From Lachnospiraceae bacterium (GTDB lineage Bacteria; Bacillota; Clostridia; Lachnospirales; Lachnospiraceae), in contig JAMPGL010000001.1 of NCBI GenBank assembly GCA_023663945.1, positions 29,501 to 85,476 on the forward strand: a stretch of DNA of 55,976 bases. Direction: 5' to 3'. The position numbers were made by a program, and so were the translations under genes. Within the stretch, counting starts at the first letter, position 1. Each line of letters opens with the position of its first letter. Below, one piece after another: positions 33,751 to 43,134 of this stretch. The notes below the pieces were generated by a model. That model ran no database searches. It was not told where the DNA came from and saw only the letters and a program-made list of their open reading frames with translations.

Positions 33751-34683
33751 TTAACCTTTTACGGAACCAACCGTAAGACCTTTGACAAAGTACTTCTGGA
33801 AGAACGGATACACTACCATGATCGGTCCGATAACTACCAGCACGGTTGCCATTGTGGATGAATACTGAGGAATGTTTCCTCCCATAGCCGCTCTTACGGA
33901 TGCCGGAACGTTTGAGTTGTTCAGCAAAAATTCAATACTCTTCTGGATATTTACAAGCAAAAGCTGCAACGGTTTTTTCTTATCGGTGGTGATATAAAGC
34001 AGTGCATTCTGCCAGTCATTCCAATATGCGGTAGCCATCATGAAGCCTACGGCCGCAAGAGAGGGCTTCAGCAGCGGAAGCGTAATCTGGAAGAAAGTGC
34101 GGTACTCACCGGCGCCGTCAATCTTAGCCGCTTCCATAAGCTCTGCCGGAATACTGTTTACTATGTAAGTCCTCAGGATAATTACATTCATGGTAGACAC
34201 GCACAGAGGCAGGATTAAAAGCCACAGGCTGTCTTTCAGGTTGTAATAAGATGTAAAAATGATATATCCTGAAAGCGTACCGCCGTTAAACAGCATCGGG
34301 ATCAACAGGTATATGGATAAAAACTTCGATAACCTAAATTCCTTCCGGCTGATGGAATATGCGAACATGCTCATAACCAAAAGCCCTAAAGCAGTTCCTC
34401 CTACTGTGATAAAAATCGTGATGCCGTAGGAAGTCAAAAGCTGTGAACCATACCGCAGCACGGAGTTGACGCCTGCCATGGACCATTTCTCCGGCCAGAA
34501 ACTGAAGCCGTTCTGCGTAATGGACTTCTCATCGGAAAACGCCGCAATAAACACCAGTAAAATAGGCAGTGCACAGAACAGCGTGTACAGCAGGAGGAAA
34601 AAGCCGAGTATATATTGACCCAATCCCTTCTTTTCATGCTTAGATGGCATTAAATCAGCAGTATTACCTTTTCTTTTACTCAT
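33751..34683 (-). CDS. Carbohydrate ABC transporter permease (YtcP type)
   Basis: This 310-residue inner-membrane permease has six helices and the EAA loop ELMEAAKIDGAGEYRTFFQI that contacts the ATPase. It ends KGLTVGSVKG, the C-terminus typical of CUT1 permeases. It pairs with the permease encoded 17 bp upstream. No ATPase gene is present, so a shared MsmX-like ATPase elsewhere must power it. Confidence 0.92.
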   Translation of the reverse strand: MSKRKGNTADLMPSKHEKKGLGQYILGFFLLLYTLFCALPILLVFIAAFSDEKSITQNGFSFWPEKWSMAGVNSVLRYGSQLLTSYGITIFITVGGTALGLLVMSMFAYSISRKEFRLSKFLSIYLLIPMLFNGGTLSGYIIFTSYYNLKDSLWLLILPLCVSTMNVIILRTYIVNSIPAELMEAAKIDGAGEYRTFFQITLPLLKPSLAAVGFMMATAYWNDWQNALLYITTDKKKPLQLLLVNIQKSIEFLLNNSNVPASVRAAMGGNIPQYSSTMATVLVVIGPIMVVYPFFQKYFVKGLTVGSVKG

Positions 34684-34700
34684 CTCTTGGTCTCCTCTCC

Positions 34701-35606
34701 TTAGAACAACGCGTTTTCGGGTGCAACCTTGCGAACCGAGAAATTAGCAATCAACATCATAATAAGACCCACAATAGACTGGAAGAAACTCGTCGCAGCC
34801 GTAAATCCGAAGTTCGAATTCTTGAAGATTGCATTCAGCACGTAAGAATCAATAACCTGCGTGGTTGAATAAAGCACTCCGCTGTTTCTGGTAACCTGAT
34901 AGAACAAACCGGTATCAGACCTCATAATACCGCCTACGGAAAGGAGCAGCATAACGGTGATCATCGGAATCAGGGACGGCAGGGTAATGTGCCAGATTTG
35001 TTTCCACTTGTTGGCGCCGTCAATCTGCGCCGCCTCGTAAAGCTCCGTATCAATGCCTGCCAAAACTGACATATAAAGGACGGAACCATAGCCTACACTG
35101 TTCCAAATCTTAACGATAGTCAGAATCGCCGGCCACATGGACGCCGTAGAATAAAACCTGGTCGTTACGCCGAAAGTATGATTTAAAATACCGGTATCGG
35201 TACTGATAAATGCATATACGATAAACTGAACAGCCGCATAGGAAATAAATACAGGAATGATCATAATGGTCTGCATTACCTTTGCAACATTCTTAAATAA
35301 GAACTGGTCGATGGCAATTGCCAGAACCACATTTAAGAAAGTTCCTAATCCGGTAAAAATTACATAATACATAATTGTGTTTTTGGTCATATTGACAAAT
35401 GTATCCTTTGATGCAAGCAGGAATTTAAAATTGTCAATACCGCACCATGGGCTTCCCCAAATCCCCTTTGAAAAATCAAAGTTCTTGAACGCCATTACAA
35501 GACCTGCCATCGGTACGTACATGATAAAAAACAAAATCAAAAATACCGGCAGTGCCATGACCACATGCGCCCTGTGTTTCCACGTGTTCTCAAGAAAACT
35601 CTTCAT
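34701..35606 (-). CDS. Carbohydrate ABC transporter permease (LplB/YteP type)
   Basis: This 301-residue permease has the LplB-type N-terminus (FLILFFIMYVPMAGLVMAF), six helices, the EAA loop ELYEAAQIDGANKWKQIWHI and an ending SVRKVAPENALF. It is the first transporter gene after the LacI regulator (125-bp gap without a clear promoter or terminator), with a GGAGAAG ribosome site. Confidence 0.92.
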   Translation of the reverse strand: MKSFLENTWKHRAHVVMALPVFLILFFIMYVPMAGLVMAFKNFDFSKGIWGSPWCGIDNFKFLLASKDTFVNMTKNTIMYYVIFTGLGTFLNVVLAIAIDQFLFKNVAKVMQTIMIIPVFISYAAVQFIVYAFISTDTGILNHTFGVTTRFYSTASMWPAILTIVKIWNSVGYGSVLYMSVLAGIDTELYEAAQIDGANKWKQIWHITLPSLIPMITVMLLLSVGGIMRSDTGLFYQVTRNSGVLYSTTQVIDSYVLNAIFKNSNFGFTAATSFFQSIVGLIMMLIANFSVRKVAPENALF

Positions 35607-35730
35607 ACGCTACTTCTCCTTTTATTTTTTACTGCTTAAGCATGCATTCCCTTCCACATGCAAAAGTTCAATCATTTAACGGCAAGCCGCTTTAAACCGC
35701 CGGTGAACCTATCAATTCCTCCCTAAATTC

Positions 35731-36750
35731 CTATCCGGCTTGTATCTGCTTTACGGAGTTTCCCTGAAACACCTCCCCGGCAACAACAATCTGTTCCGCT
35801 ATGGTCGTTTTGGGATGCTCAATCAGATTAATCAGCTTATCTGCCGCCTCACTGCCAAGACGCTTGGTATCCTGTACCACCGTCGTAAGCCTTGGCTCAT
35901 AATTCTTGGCAATTCCAATGCCGTCGTAACCAGCCACGGAAATATCTCCGGGTATCTTAAGCCCTCTGGCATGGATAGCCGCGATTCCGCCAAAGCAGGC
36001 AAAATCATCGGGATAAATAATACAGGTAGGCGGAACCCTCAGGTCAAGGAGATAACCAGTCTGCCGGTACGCCTCCTGTACATCGCGGTAAGATGCTTCG
36101 CGAATATATGTGGTCGGTATATTCAGTTTTAATTCTTCGCATGTCTTATAAAAAGAAGACAAACGGCTTTGGGTAACGGCGGAATCAGCGCCGTGTATAT
36201 ATGCAATCCTGCGGTGCCCCATCTGGTAAATATAGGTGACAAGATCCTGCATTCCCTTTACATTATCTGAAATGATAGTGCTTCTGTTGTTATACAAATG
36301 ATCGATGGTCACGATTGGAATATCGCTTCTCACCAGCTCACCGACCTCCGGGTCTTCAAAGTCAACACAGGCAATCACCACGCCGTCAAATCTGCGGTAT
36401 CTGGCATGTTCTAAATATGACATCCTTTTGCTCCGGCTCCGGCAGCTGTTGATAAAAGTAATATCATAACCTCTTTCCTCCGCCGCGTTCTTAAAGCTGT
36501 CAAGAACATGTGCAAAGTAATCATGCGTGAGCCCGCTCCGGCTCTCATCGGAAAACAGCACTCCGATATTGTATGTGCGGTTGGTCTTTAATGTCTTCGC
36601 CGCTGAATTGGGCGCATATCCCATCTGCTTTGCAACCTGCCTGATATAAACTTTGGTCTCTTCACCTATATCCTTGTGTCCGTTTAATGCTTTACTGACT
36701 GTAGCTATGGACACATCACAAACTCTAGCAATATCCTTCAGCGATACCAT
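35731..36750 (-). CDS. LacI-family regulator of the sugar locus
   Basis: This 339-residue repressor has an N-terminal helix-turn-helix VSLKDIARVCDVSIATVSKALNGH, hinge helix GYAPNSAAKTL and a sugar-binding domain with VVIACVDFEDPEVGELV and DISVAGYDGIGIA. Two copies of the operator AACTTAAACGTTTTC lie in its own upstream region, and a third at the cellobiose phosphorylase promoter. Autoregulation and control of both ABC systems is the natural inference; the inducer is not known but cellobiose or a relative is plausible. The ribosome site is GGGGAG. Confidence 0.9.
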   Translation of the reverse strand: MVSLKDIARVCDVSIATVSKALNGHKDIGEETKVYIRQVAKQMGYAPNSAAKTLKTNRTYNIGVLFSDESRSGLTHDYFAHVLDSFKNAAEERGYDITFINSCRSRSKRMSYLEHARYRRFDGVVIACVDFEDPEVGELVRSDIPIVTIDHLYNNRSTIISDNVKGMQDLVTYIYQMGHRRIAYIHGADSAVTQSRLSSFYKTCEELKLNIPTTYIREASYRDVQEAYRQTGYLLDLRVPPTCIIYPDDFACFGGIAAIHARGLKIPGDISVAGYDGIGIAKNYEPRLTTVVQDTKRLGSEAADKLINLIEHPKTTIAEQIVVAGEVFQGNSVKQIQAG

Positions 36751-36779
36751 CTTTGCGAACTCCCCACCATCAAGTCTGC

Positions 36780-36960
36780 GTATCCTTTATTCCCGCGAGC
36801 AACGAGTCAAAGTCATGCTTGCATGACCTTGACGACTGCCGCGAGGGTCTAATACCCCGCAGCTTGCTGCGTTACAAGTTTGATGCCCCGTCAGCTTGCT
36901 GCGGGGTATTTGACTTATCAGTTCACCCAAGCCTGATGCCGACGAGCAATAGGTGCGTAT
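36780..36960. repeat. Nested palindromic repeats in the leader of the LacI gene
   Basis: AATACCCCGCAGC (from 36851) is inverted as GCTGCGGGGTATT (to about 36911), with CAGCTTGCTG repeated in both. GTCATGC/GCATGAC at about 36813-36828 forms another stem, and CGCGAG occurs on both sides. It lies between the predicted LacI promoter and its start codon, so it would be transcribed as a structured leader of about 200 nt. It has the look of an inserted REP/MITE-type unit. Confidence 0.55.
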
Positions 36961-36988
36961 AACATATGTAGCATATATCATTCAAAAA

Positions 36989-37001
36989 CTTAAACGTTTT
37001 C
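36989..37001. promoter_or_regulatory. LacI operator O1
   Basis: The sequence CTTAAACGTTTTC lies directly after the -10 box of the predicted LacI promoter, covering the start site. It is identical to O2 and O3. Confidence 0.75.
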
Positions 37002-37010
37002 TGTTTTTTA

Positions 37011-37039
37011 AGTATATATCATTTTTGTTACTTTTTCAA
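37011..37039 (-). promoter_or_regulatory. Promoter of the LacI-ABC operon
   Basis: On the minus strand TTGAAA (37034-37039) and TATACT (37011-37016) are 17 bp apart, with operator O1 at the start site. Confidence 0.65.
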
Positions 37040-37162
37040 TCTTTTTCGGTTTTTATTTATGCAACATTGACAATTTTAGTAAACATCACTAGATTTTTAA
37101 TCAAAATTTCTGTAATAATCTACAATAAAATTGTAATTTTCTCTCCACCATTCCGAGATAAA

Positions 37163-37175
37163 CTTAAACGTTTTC
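37163..37175. promoter_or_regulatory. LacI operator O2
   Basis: A second exact CTTAAACGTTTTC, flanked by GATAAA and TTTATC, lies 174 bp from O1 and 18 bp past the stop of the permease gene. DNA looping between O1 and O2 is possible. Confidence 0.7.
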
Positions 37176-37192
37176 CTTTATCAGGAATTTTG

Positions 37193-38020
37193 TCATCCTT
37201 TTACGGCGCCGGTAATCATCCCCTTGATAATCTGTTTGCTGAACGCAAAGTACAATACGACAACCGGCGACATGGTAATCAGCATAGCCGCCATCTGCTT
37301 CGGATAATCGGAGGCAAACTGCCCTTTAAACTGCGTCAGCGCAAGAGGCACCGTCTGAAGCCCTGCGTCCTTGATCAGAACCAGCGCAAAAGAAAATTCA
37401 TTCCAACAGCTGAATACCTGAATGATTGCAATCGTAATCAGCACCGGTTTACAGATGGGCAGGATAATATTCCATAAGGTATAAGAAAAGCTGCTCCCGT
37501 CGATTGCCGCCGCCTCCTCGATTGACGCGGGAATCCCTTTCACATATCCTTCCATCAAGAAGATTCCCATGGGAAGCCCGAAAGATACATAGGGAAATAT
37601 CAGCGTAAACCACTGGTTGGATATTCCGCACTGACGGAACACCACATAAACAGGAACCAGCAGTGAATGGATGGGAATCAGCATGCCCATCAAAAACATC
37701 GCGTACAGCACACGGTTAAACTTGAAGGAAACCCTTGCAAGAATGTATCCAGCCACGAAACTAAACACCATAATAAGAATAATGGATAACGCCGTGGTTC
37801 TGACAGAATTTAACATGGACTCGCTTAAATGATAGTCCGGATTGGATAAAATGCGTGTATAGTTGACCAGCGTCGGTTCCTTGGGCAGTCCGATAATATC
37901 TGCATTGAACACCCGTTTTTCTTTTAAAGACGAATACAGCATCCATATAATCGGAAAAATGCAGGTCAGCGAAAACAACAGCAGCACGGCATTCATCAAA
38001 AAGCCAACAACTCTCTTCAT
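37193..38020 (-). CDS. Carbohydrate ABC transporter permease (CUT1, MsmG type)
   Basis: This 275-residue permease has six helices. The EAA loop is ASIEEAAAIDGSSFSYTLWN and the protein ends GMITGAVKG. Its ATG overlaps the stop of the partner permease by 4 bp, indicating coupled translation. It is the last gene of the SBP-permease-permease operon divergent from cellobiose phosphorylase. Confidence 0.93.
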   Translation of the reverse strand: MKRVVGFLMNAVLLLFSLTCIFPIIWMLYSSLKEKRVFNADIIGLPKEPTLVNYTRILSNPDYHLSESMLNSVRTTALSIILIMVFSFVAGYILARVSFKFNRVLYAMFLMGMLIPIHSLLVPVYVVFRQCGISNQWFTLIFPYVSFGLPMGIFLMEGYVKGIPASIEEAAAIDGSSFSYTLWNIILPICKPVLITIAIIQVFSCWNEFSFALVLIKDAGLQTVPLALTQFKGQFASDYPKQMAAMLITMSPVVVLYFAFSKQIIKGMITGAVKG

Positions 38021-38916
38021 TGCTCCGCCTCCATTTCCTTGGTAAAGTGCTTGATAGCCATCTGTGAACCGCCTATTATCAGCAGGGATAACACAAAAAC
38101 GCCCACCGAAATACAGCTTCCATATCCCATGTTCCCCTGATTGATGGAAATCTGGTAGCCGTACAAAGCCATAACCATGGAATCCGTGCCGGGACCGCCT
38201 CCGGTCATGACAAAAATGTTGTCAAAAGCTTTCATATTTCCCGCCACACAGAGGGTAACGCAGACCAGCATGGTGTTCTTGATCAGCGGAAGCGTTATGT
38301 AAAACGCCTTTTGGATTCCGCTTGCCCCGTCAATATCCGCACTGTCAAAGATTTCTTCATTAATAGAAGCAATTGCCGAAAGGATAATGACCATGTAATA
38401 ACCGATATACTGCCAAATAAGGGGAACGGATACCAAAAACATGACAAGGCTGGACTCATTCAGCCATACCTTACACCATTCCGGATGCCCGACAGCCCTC
38501 AAGAACCAGTTGACAATCCCGTATTGATAATGATAAATCATGTTCCAGATCAAACCGATGCACACTGCCGAAATGGTGCTGGGGAAAAATCCAAAAGTTC
38601 TGTGAATGCCCTTCAGCCTGACACGTTTGGAATTGATCATCATAACCAGAATAAATGCAATTCCAACTTGTCCGATAACGCAGACAACAATCAAATAAAG
38701 ATTGTGCCCAAAAGATTTCCAAAAAGTTTCATCCTGAAAAAGCCGGATATAATTGTCGATTCCGGTAAATGTCTTTACCGGGCCGCCTTTCCACTCAAAA
38801 AAACTGTATACCAAAACCGTGATGAGCGGAACAAACACGGTAAACACAAATATCGCCACCGGCAGAAAAAGATATAAGATAATCGTACTCTTTTTGGGCT
38901 TGATTGAATTAAGCAT
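38017..38916 (-). CDS. Carbohydrate ABC transporter permease (CUT1, MsmF type)
   Basis: This 299-residue permease has an N-terminal YLFLPVAIFVFTVFVPL segment, the EAA loop EIFDSADIDGASGIQKAFYI and six helices. It forms the translocation pore with the overlapping partner gene. The divergent neighbour, cellobiose phosphorylase, suggests cellobiose or cello-oligosaccharides as cargo. Confidence 0.93.
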   Translation of the reverse strand: MLNSIKPKKSTIILYLFLPVAIFVFTVFVPLITVLVYSFFEWKGGPVKTFTGIDNYIRLFQDETFWKSFGHNLYLIVVCVIGQVGIAFILVMMINSKRVRLKGIHRTFGFFPSTISAVCIGLIWNMIYHYQYGIVNWFLRAVGHPEWCKVWLNESSLVMFLVSVPLIWQYIGYYMVIILSAIASINEEIFDSADIDGASGIQKAFYITLPLIKNTMLVCVTLCVAGNMKAFDNIFVMTGGGPGTDSMVMALYGYQISINQGNMGYGSCISVGVFVLSLLIIGGSQMAIKHFTKEMEAEQ

Positions 38917-38933
38917 TCTTTACACTTCCTTTT

Positions 38934-38967
38934 ATAAAAGCCGTTCTGCAGAAAAGGGCAGAACGGC
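38934..38967 (-). terminator. Hairpin between binding protein and permease genes
   Basis: GCCGTTCTGC (38940-38949) and GCAGAACGGC (38958-38967) form a perfect 10-bp stem followed on the minus strand by TTTTAT. It could be a partial terminator that raises binding-protein expression over the permeases. Confidence 0.65.
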
Positions 38968-38997
38968 AGATCACAACATAATTAAAAACTAATTCAA

Positions 38998-40383
38998 TTA
39001 ATAATTCTCTTCGTATGCTTTCTGCGCATTCGCCGCTACGTCTTCCGGCGTCATATCGCCATTCAGCATAGTCTGTAAATCCGTATTCAAAACATCCCAT
39101 ACTGCATTGGTAATATAGGAATCATAAATTTCACACGCTTCCGTATCAACATAAGACCAATTATAAAAGTCCTGCGTAATCTGGTCAAAGGAGCTGAGAT
39201 CCACATCGGGAACCTTGGTAAGCCCGCCAAGCGCATAATTTCCGGCAACATAACCTGCAAATGCAGGTCCCGTAATGTATTCTGCAAGGTCGATTGCCGC
39301 CGCAAGCTTTTCCGGATTGTCAGCCAGCTTTGCGTTGACTGCCACCGCATAGCCGAGACCAATATTCTGTGAGTTTGGAGCCTGTGAAGCATCTGCCGGC
39401 TGGGGCAGAACGGCAAATCCTATATTATCAAATTTCTCCTGATCGCTTTCCCTTAAAGTGCCCCATATATAGGATTCATCCCAATTGCCGCCGATAAATG
39501 CCGCCGCATCTCCGGAAATGTAATATTCGCGGGCTTCCTCATTGGTCACGATATTAAAATCTACGTTAAAAATATCTGTATCGCAGAATAAATACCGTGT
39601 TTCCTCAAGCGCGTTTACAAATTCGGGATCCGTAAAAGCCGCTCCCTTCTTGGAAACCAGACTGATAAACCAGTCCGGGCCGGTATACCTGTTGCCTATT
39701 GTAGATAAGAAGCAGGAATTTGCCTGCCATTTACCGCCATTGCCAAACGCAACTGTCGTGATTCCCTGTGCATTAAAGTATTCCGCCGCCTTCTCGACTT
39801 CCTCCCATGTGGATGGGAATGTATCATAACCGGCATCCTTCCACATTGCTTTATCGTAAATGACTACAGTACAGGTTCCGCCGGTCAAAACCGGGTATCC
39901 ATAAATCCTGTCGTCAACCGTAAACGGGGTAAAGTATGCCTCGTTGTAGTCCGCCGCATAGGGAGAAGAATGAATATCATCGGTCAAGTCATAAACGAGT
40001 CCTTGACTCGCCCAGTCAATCGTATTCATTCCCTGAAGAAGGAATACATCCGGCAGATCGTCCGCAACTGCCAAAGTAGCAATCTGTGTTTTGTACTCGG
40101 CATTTGCAAGAATATTCTGCGTCAGATTAATTTCCGGATGCGCCTCATCCCACTGTGTAAGAACGGTACGGAATCCGTCTGATCCGCCGTTTAATTCGGA
40201 TTCCTCCGACGTGGAGTAGTGCATGATTTCCAAATCTCCCGCATATGTAACATTGTCAGTTCCTGCCTGCGATGCCTGCGCAGATAAATCTTCCGCCGGT
40301 GCATCAGCATTTCCGCCACAGCCTGCCAGAGAAACAGCCACTGTCAGTGCCGAAAGCATTACGCCAAAAAACTTTCTCTTCAT
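38998..40383 (-). CDS. Sugar ABC transporter solute-binding lipoprotein (CUT1)
   Basis: This 461-residue lipoprotein has signal and lipobox VAVSLAGC (Cys22), then a family 1 binding fold ([47 protein letters not shown]). It would deliver an oligosaccharide to the two CUT1 permeases downstream. It starts the operon divergent from cellobiose phosphorylase, with ribosome site AGGAAG. Cellobiose is the likely ligand by context only. Confidence 0.92.
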   Translation of the reverse strand: MKRKFFGVMLSALTVAVSLAGCGGNADAPAEDLSAQASQAGTDNVTYAGDLEIMHYSTSEESELNGGSDGFRTVLTQWDEAHPEINLTQNILANAEYKTQIATLAVADDLPDVFLLQGMNTIDWASQGLVYDLTDDIHSSPYAADYNEAYFTPFTVDDRIYGYPVLTGGTCTVVIYDKAMWKDAGYDTFPSTWEEVEKAAEYFNAQGITTVAFGNGGKWQANSCFLSTIGNRYTGPDWFISLVSKKGAAFTDPEFVNALEETRYLFCDTDIFNVDFNIVTNEEAREYYISGDAAAFIGGNWDESYIWGTLRESDQEKFDNIGFAVLPQPADASQAPNSQNIGLGYAVAVNAKLADNPEKLAAAIDLAEYITGPAFAGYVAGNYALGGLTKVPDVDLSSFDQITQDFYNWSYVDTEACEIYDSYITNAVWDVLNTDLQTMLNGDMTPEDVAANAQKAYEENY

Positions 40384-40429
40384 TTATCTATTCTTCCTAA
40401 CATGAAATGTTTTTACAATTATGGAAATA

Positions 40430-40458
40430 AGTTTATCCTATTTTTACACCTTTTGCAA
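40430..40458 (-). promoter_or_regulatory. Promoter of the CUT1 transporter operon
   Basis: On the minus strand TTGCAA (40453-40458) and TAAACT (40430-40435) are 17 bp apart, about 45 bp before the start codon. Confidence 0.55.
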
Positions 40459-40512
40459 TACTTTTTGTCTCCGCCCTGTTACAGCCTTATGAAAATTTGC
40501 ACAATTTTCTTA

Positions 40513-40541
40513 TTGCGCTATAGGGTTGTATTGTGTATAAT
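40513..40541 (+). promoter_or_regulatory. Promoter of cellobiose phosphorylase
   Basis: TTGCGC (40513-40518) and TATAAT (40536-40541) are 17 bp apart. The start site falls near 40548, just before operator O3. Confidence 0.7.
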
Positions 40542-40558
40542 TTTGATTACATAGAGAA

Positions 40559-40571
40559 CTTAAACGTTTTC
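40559..40571. promoter_or_regulatory. LacI operator O3
   Basis: A third exact CTTAAACGTTTTC stands about 12-24 nt after the predicted start site of the cellobiose phosphorylase transcript, an ideal block position. Confidence 0.75.
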
Positions 40572-40620
40572 TGAACCCGATATGTTTCATAATAATTATA
40601 ATTTAAAAGGAGAAGGTACT

Positions 40621-43056
40621 ATGAAATTTGGTTACTTTGATGATGCGAACCGCGAGTACGTAATCACCACCCCCAAGACCCCGCTTCCCTGGATTAATTA
40701 TCTAGGCTGTAAGGACTTTTTCAGCCTGATTTCCAACACCTGCGGCGGTTACACGTTTTATAAGGATGCAAAACTGCTCCGCCTGACCCGTTATCGTTAC
40801 AATGACGTGCCCGGTGACGTAAACGGCAAATACTTCTATATTAAAGACGGTGATTCCATATGGAACCCCGGCTGGCAGCCCTCCAAGACCGAATTGGATT
40901 CTTATGAATGCCGTCACGGCATCGGCTACAGCCGTTTTACTTCTTCCAAAAACGGCGTTAAAGCCTCCGTACTTACATTTGTTCCCATGGATGACACCTG
41001 CGAGATCAGCCAGTTAAAGCTTACCAACGGCTCCTCCGAGACCAAAGAGATTTCGGTTTTCTCTTATGTGGAATGGTGTCTCTGGAATGCGGACGATGAC
41101 AGCCGGAACTTCCAGCGCAACTACAGCACCGGCGAGGTAGAAGTGGTTGATTCCACTATTTTCCATAAGACAGAATACAGAGAGCGCCGCAACCACTACG
41201 CTGTCTATTCCGTGAACTCCAAGGTTGACGGATTTGACACCAGCAGGGACGCTTTTCTCGGCGCATACAGAGGAGCAGACAACCCGGAAGCCGTTGAAAA
41301 CGGCGCGTGCACCAATTCCGTGGCGCACGGCTGGTCTCCCATTGCCTCCCATCATTTGAAAGTAACCCTTTCTCCCGGCGAAACCAAGTCCTTTGTCTTT
41401 GTTCTGGGATACATCGAAAATCCGGAAGCGGAAAAGTGGGAATCCTATGGAATTATCAACAAGAAGCCCGCTTACGCAATGCTTGACAAGTACAAGACCG
41501 ACGCCGATGTGGAAAAGGCGTTTGCAGAACTGAATGAGTACTGGAAGAACCTTCTTGCGAAATATACCATCAAGTCCTCGAACGACAAGGTTGACCGGAT
41601 GGTAAATATCTGGAATCAGTACCAGTGCATGGTAACCTTTAATATGTCGCGTTCCGCTTCCTATTATGAATCCGGCATCGGACGGGGCATGGGCTTCCGC
41701 GATTCCTGCCAGGATCTGTTAGGCTTTGTGCATCTGATTCCTGACCGTGCAAGGGAGCGAATCATTGACATTGCTTCCACTCAGTTCCAGGACGGAAGCG
41801 CATATCACCAGTACCAGCCCCTCACCAAAAAGGGGAACTCCGACATCGGAAGCGGCTTTAACGACGATCCCCTGTGGCTGATTGCCGGAACCAGCGCTTA
41901 TGTGAGAGAGACCGGCGATACCTCTATTTTGACGGAAATGGTTCCTTTTGATAATGATGTATCCGTGGCAACGCCCCTTATGGATCATCTGAAACGTTCC
42001 TTTGATTATATTGTAAACCACAAAGGACCTCACCAGCTTCCTCTGATTGGACGCGCAGACTGGAATGACTGTCTGAACCTGAACTGCTTCTCCGAGCATC
42101 CCGGCGAGTCCTTCCAAACCTTTGGTCCCAGTGAGGGTCCGGTTGCCGAGTCTGTATTTATCGGCGGAATGTTCGTTAAATACGGCGAAGAATACGCTCA
42201 GTTATGCGAACTGATGGGCGACCAGGCGGAAGCAGACAGAGCACGCGAAGAGGTCAAATTAATGAATGCGGCTGTGTTAAAGGATGGCTGGGACGGCGAA
42301 TGGTTTGTCCGCGCTTATGACGCTTACAGCAACAAAGTTGGTTCCAAAGAATGCGAAGAGGGACAGATTTATATTGAACCGCAAGGCTTCTGCGTGCTTG
42401 CAGGAATCGGCGTTGAAGAGGGACATGCCAAGAAGGCTCTTGATTCCGTAAAGAAAAGACTGGATACCAAGTACGGCGTTATGATTCTCCAGCCTGCTTA
42501 TACCAGATACCACTTAGAGCTTGGCGAAATCTCCTCCTACCCGCCCGGATACAAGGAAAATGCAGGCATCTTCTGTCACAACAATCCTTGGATTTCTATT
42601 GCCGAGACCGTAATCGGACGCGGCGACCGTGCCTTTGAGGTTTACCAGAAGACCTGCCCCGCTTACGTGGAAGACATCAGTGAAATCCACAGAACGGAAC
42701 CTTATGTATATTCACAGATGGTTGCAGGCGCAGATGCTTATATCCCGGGAGAAGCTAAGAACAGCTGGCTGACCGGCACTGCCGCATGGACCTTTGTAAA
42801 TATCTCCCAGTACATTCTGGGCGTATATCCTACCCACAAGGGATTGAGCGTTAATCCCTGCGTTCCCAAGAACTTCGGCGATTTTGAAATCACCAGAAAG
42901 TTCCGGGAAGGAACCTACAATATTAAAGTAGTCAATCCGGACAAGGTGGAAAAGGGCATTAAGAGCCTTACCGTTGACGGCGCGCCTGTTGACGGATGCG
43001 TGATTCCTTATGTAAAAGGAAAAGAAAGCTACGATGTTGTAGTGACTATGGGATAG
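40621..43056 (+). CDS. Cellobiose phosphorylase (GH94)
   Basis: This 811-residue cytosolic enzyme splits cellobiose with phosphate into glucose 1-phosphate and glucose. It has the GH94 layout: N-terminal beta-sandwich (to about 280), helical linker, then an (alpha/alpha)6 barrel with [35 protein letters not shown] and [12 protein letters not shown], whose Asp is the general acid. The length equals that of known cellobiose phosphorylases. The ATG at 40621 follows GGAGAAG. It is the only large plus-strand gene here, divergent from the CUT1 transporter and under operator O3. Confidence 0.95.
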   Translation: MKFGYFDDANREYVITTPKTPLPWINYLGCKDFFSLISNTCGGYTFYKDAKLLRLTRYRYNDVPGDVNGKYFYIKDGDSIWNPGWQPSKTELDSYECRHGIGYSRFTSSKNGVKASVLTFVPMDDTCEISQLKLTNGSSETKEISVFSYVEWCLWNADDDSRNFQRNYSTGEVEVVDSTIFHKTEYRERRNHYAVYSVNSKVDGFDTSRDAFLGAYRGADNPEAVENGACTNSVAHGWSPIASHHLKVTLSPGETKSFVFVLGYIENPEAEKWESYGIINKKPAYAMLDKYKTDADVEKAFAELNEYWKNLLAKYTIKSSNDKVDRMVNIWNQYQCMVTFNMSRSASYYESGIGRGMGFRDSCQDLLGFVHLIPDRARERIIDIASTQFQDGSAYHQYQPLTKKGNSDIGSGFNDDPLWLIAGTSAYVRETGDTSILTEMVPFDNDVSVATPLMDHLKRSFDYIVNHKGPHQLPLIGRADWNDCLNLNCFSEHPGESFQTFGPSEGPVAESVFIGGMFVKYGEEYAQLCELMGDQAEADRAREEVKLMNAAVLKDGWDGEWFVRAYDAYSNKVGSKECEEGQIYIEPQGFCVLAGIGVEEGHAKKALDSVKKRLDTKYGVMILQPAYTRYHLELGEISSYPPGYKENAGIFCHNNPWISIAETVIGRGDRAFEVYQKTCPAYVEDISEIHRTEPYVYSQMVAGADAYIPGEAKNSWLTGTAAWTFVNISQYILGVYPTHKGLSVNPCVPKNFGDFEITRKFREGTYNIKVVNPDKVEKGIKSLTVDGAPVDGCVIPYVKGKESYDVVVTMG

Positions 43057-43079
43057 AGTCAGTTTTACTTAGAAGACAC

Positions 43080-43115
43080 AAAATGACCCCGAAGGTTTGG
43101 CTTTGGGGTCATTTT
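43080..43115 (+). terminator. Terminator after cellobiose phosphorylase
   Basis: AAAATGACCCCGAA pairs with TTTGGGGTCATTTT over a short loop. It lies between convergent genes and can act on both. Confidence 0.8.
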
Positions 43116-43134
43116 AACTGTTTGTTATAATTAT

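Noticed and set aside
36989-37001. Canonical CcpA cre site
   Set aside because: The core AAACGTTT fits, but the outer TG and CA positions of the cre consensus are replaced by TT and CT, and the site recurs only around the local LacI locus.
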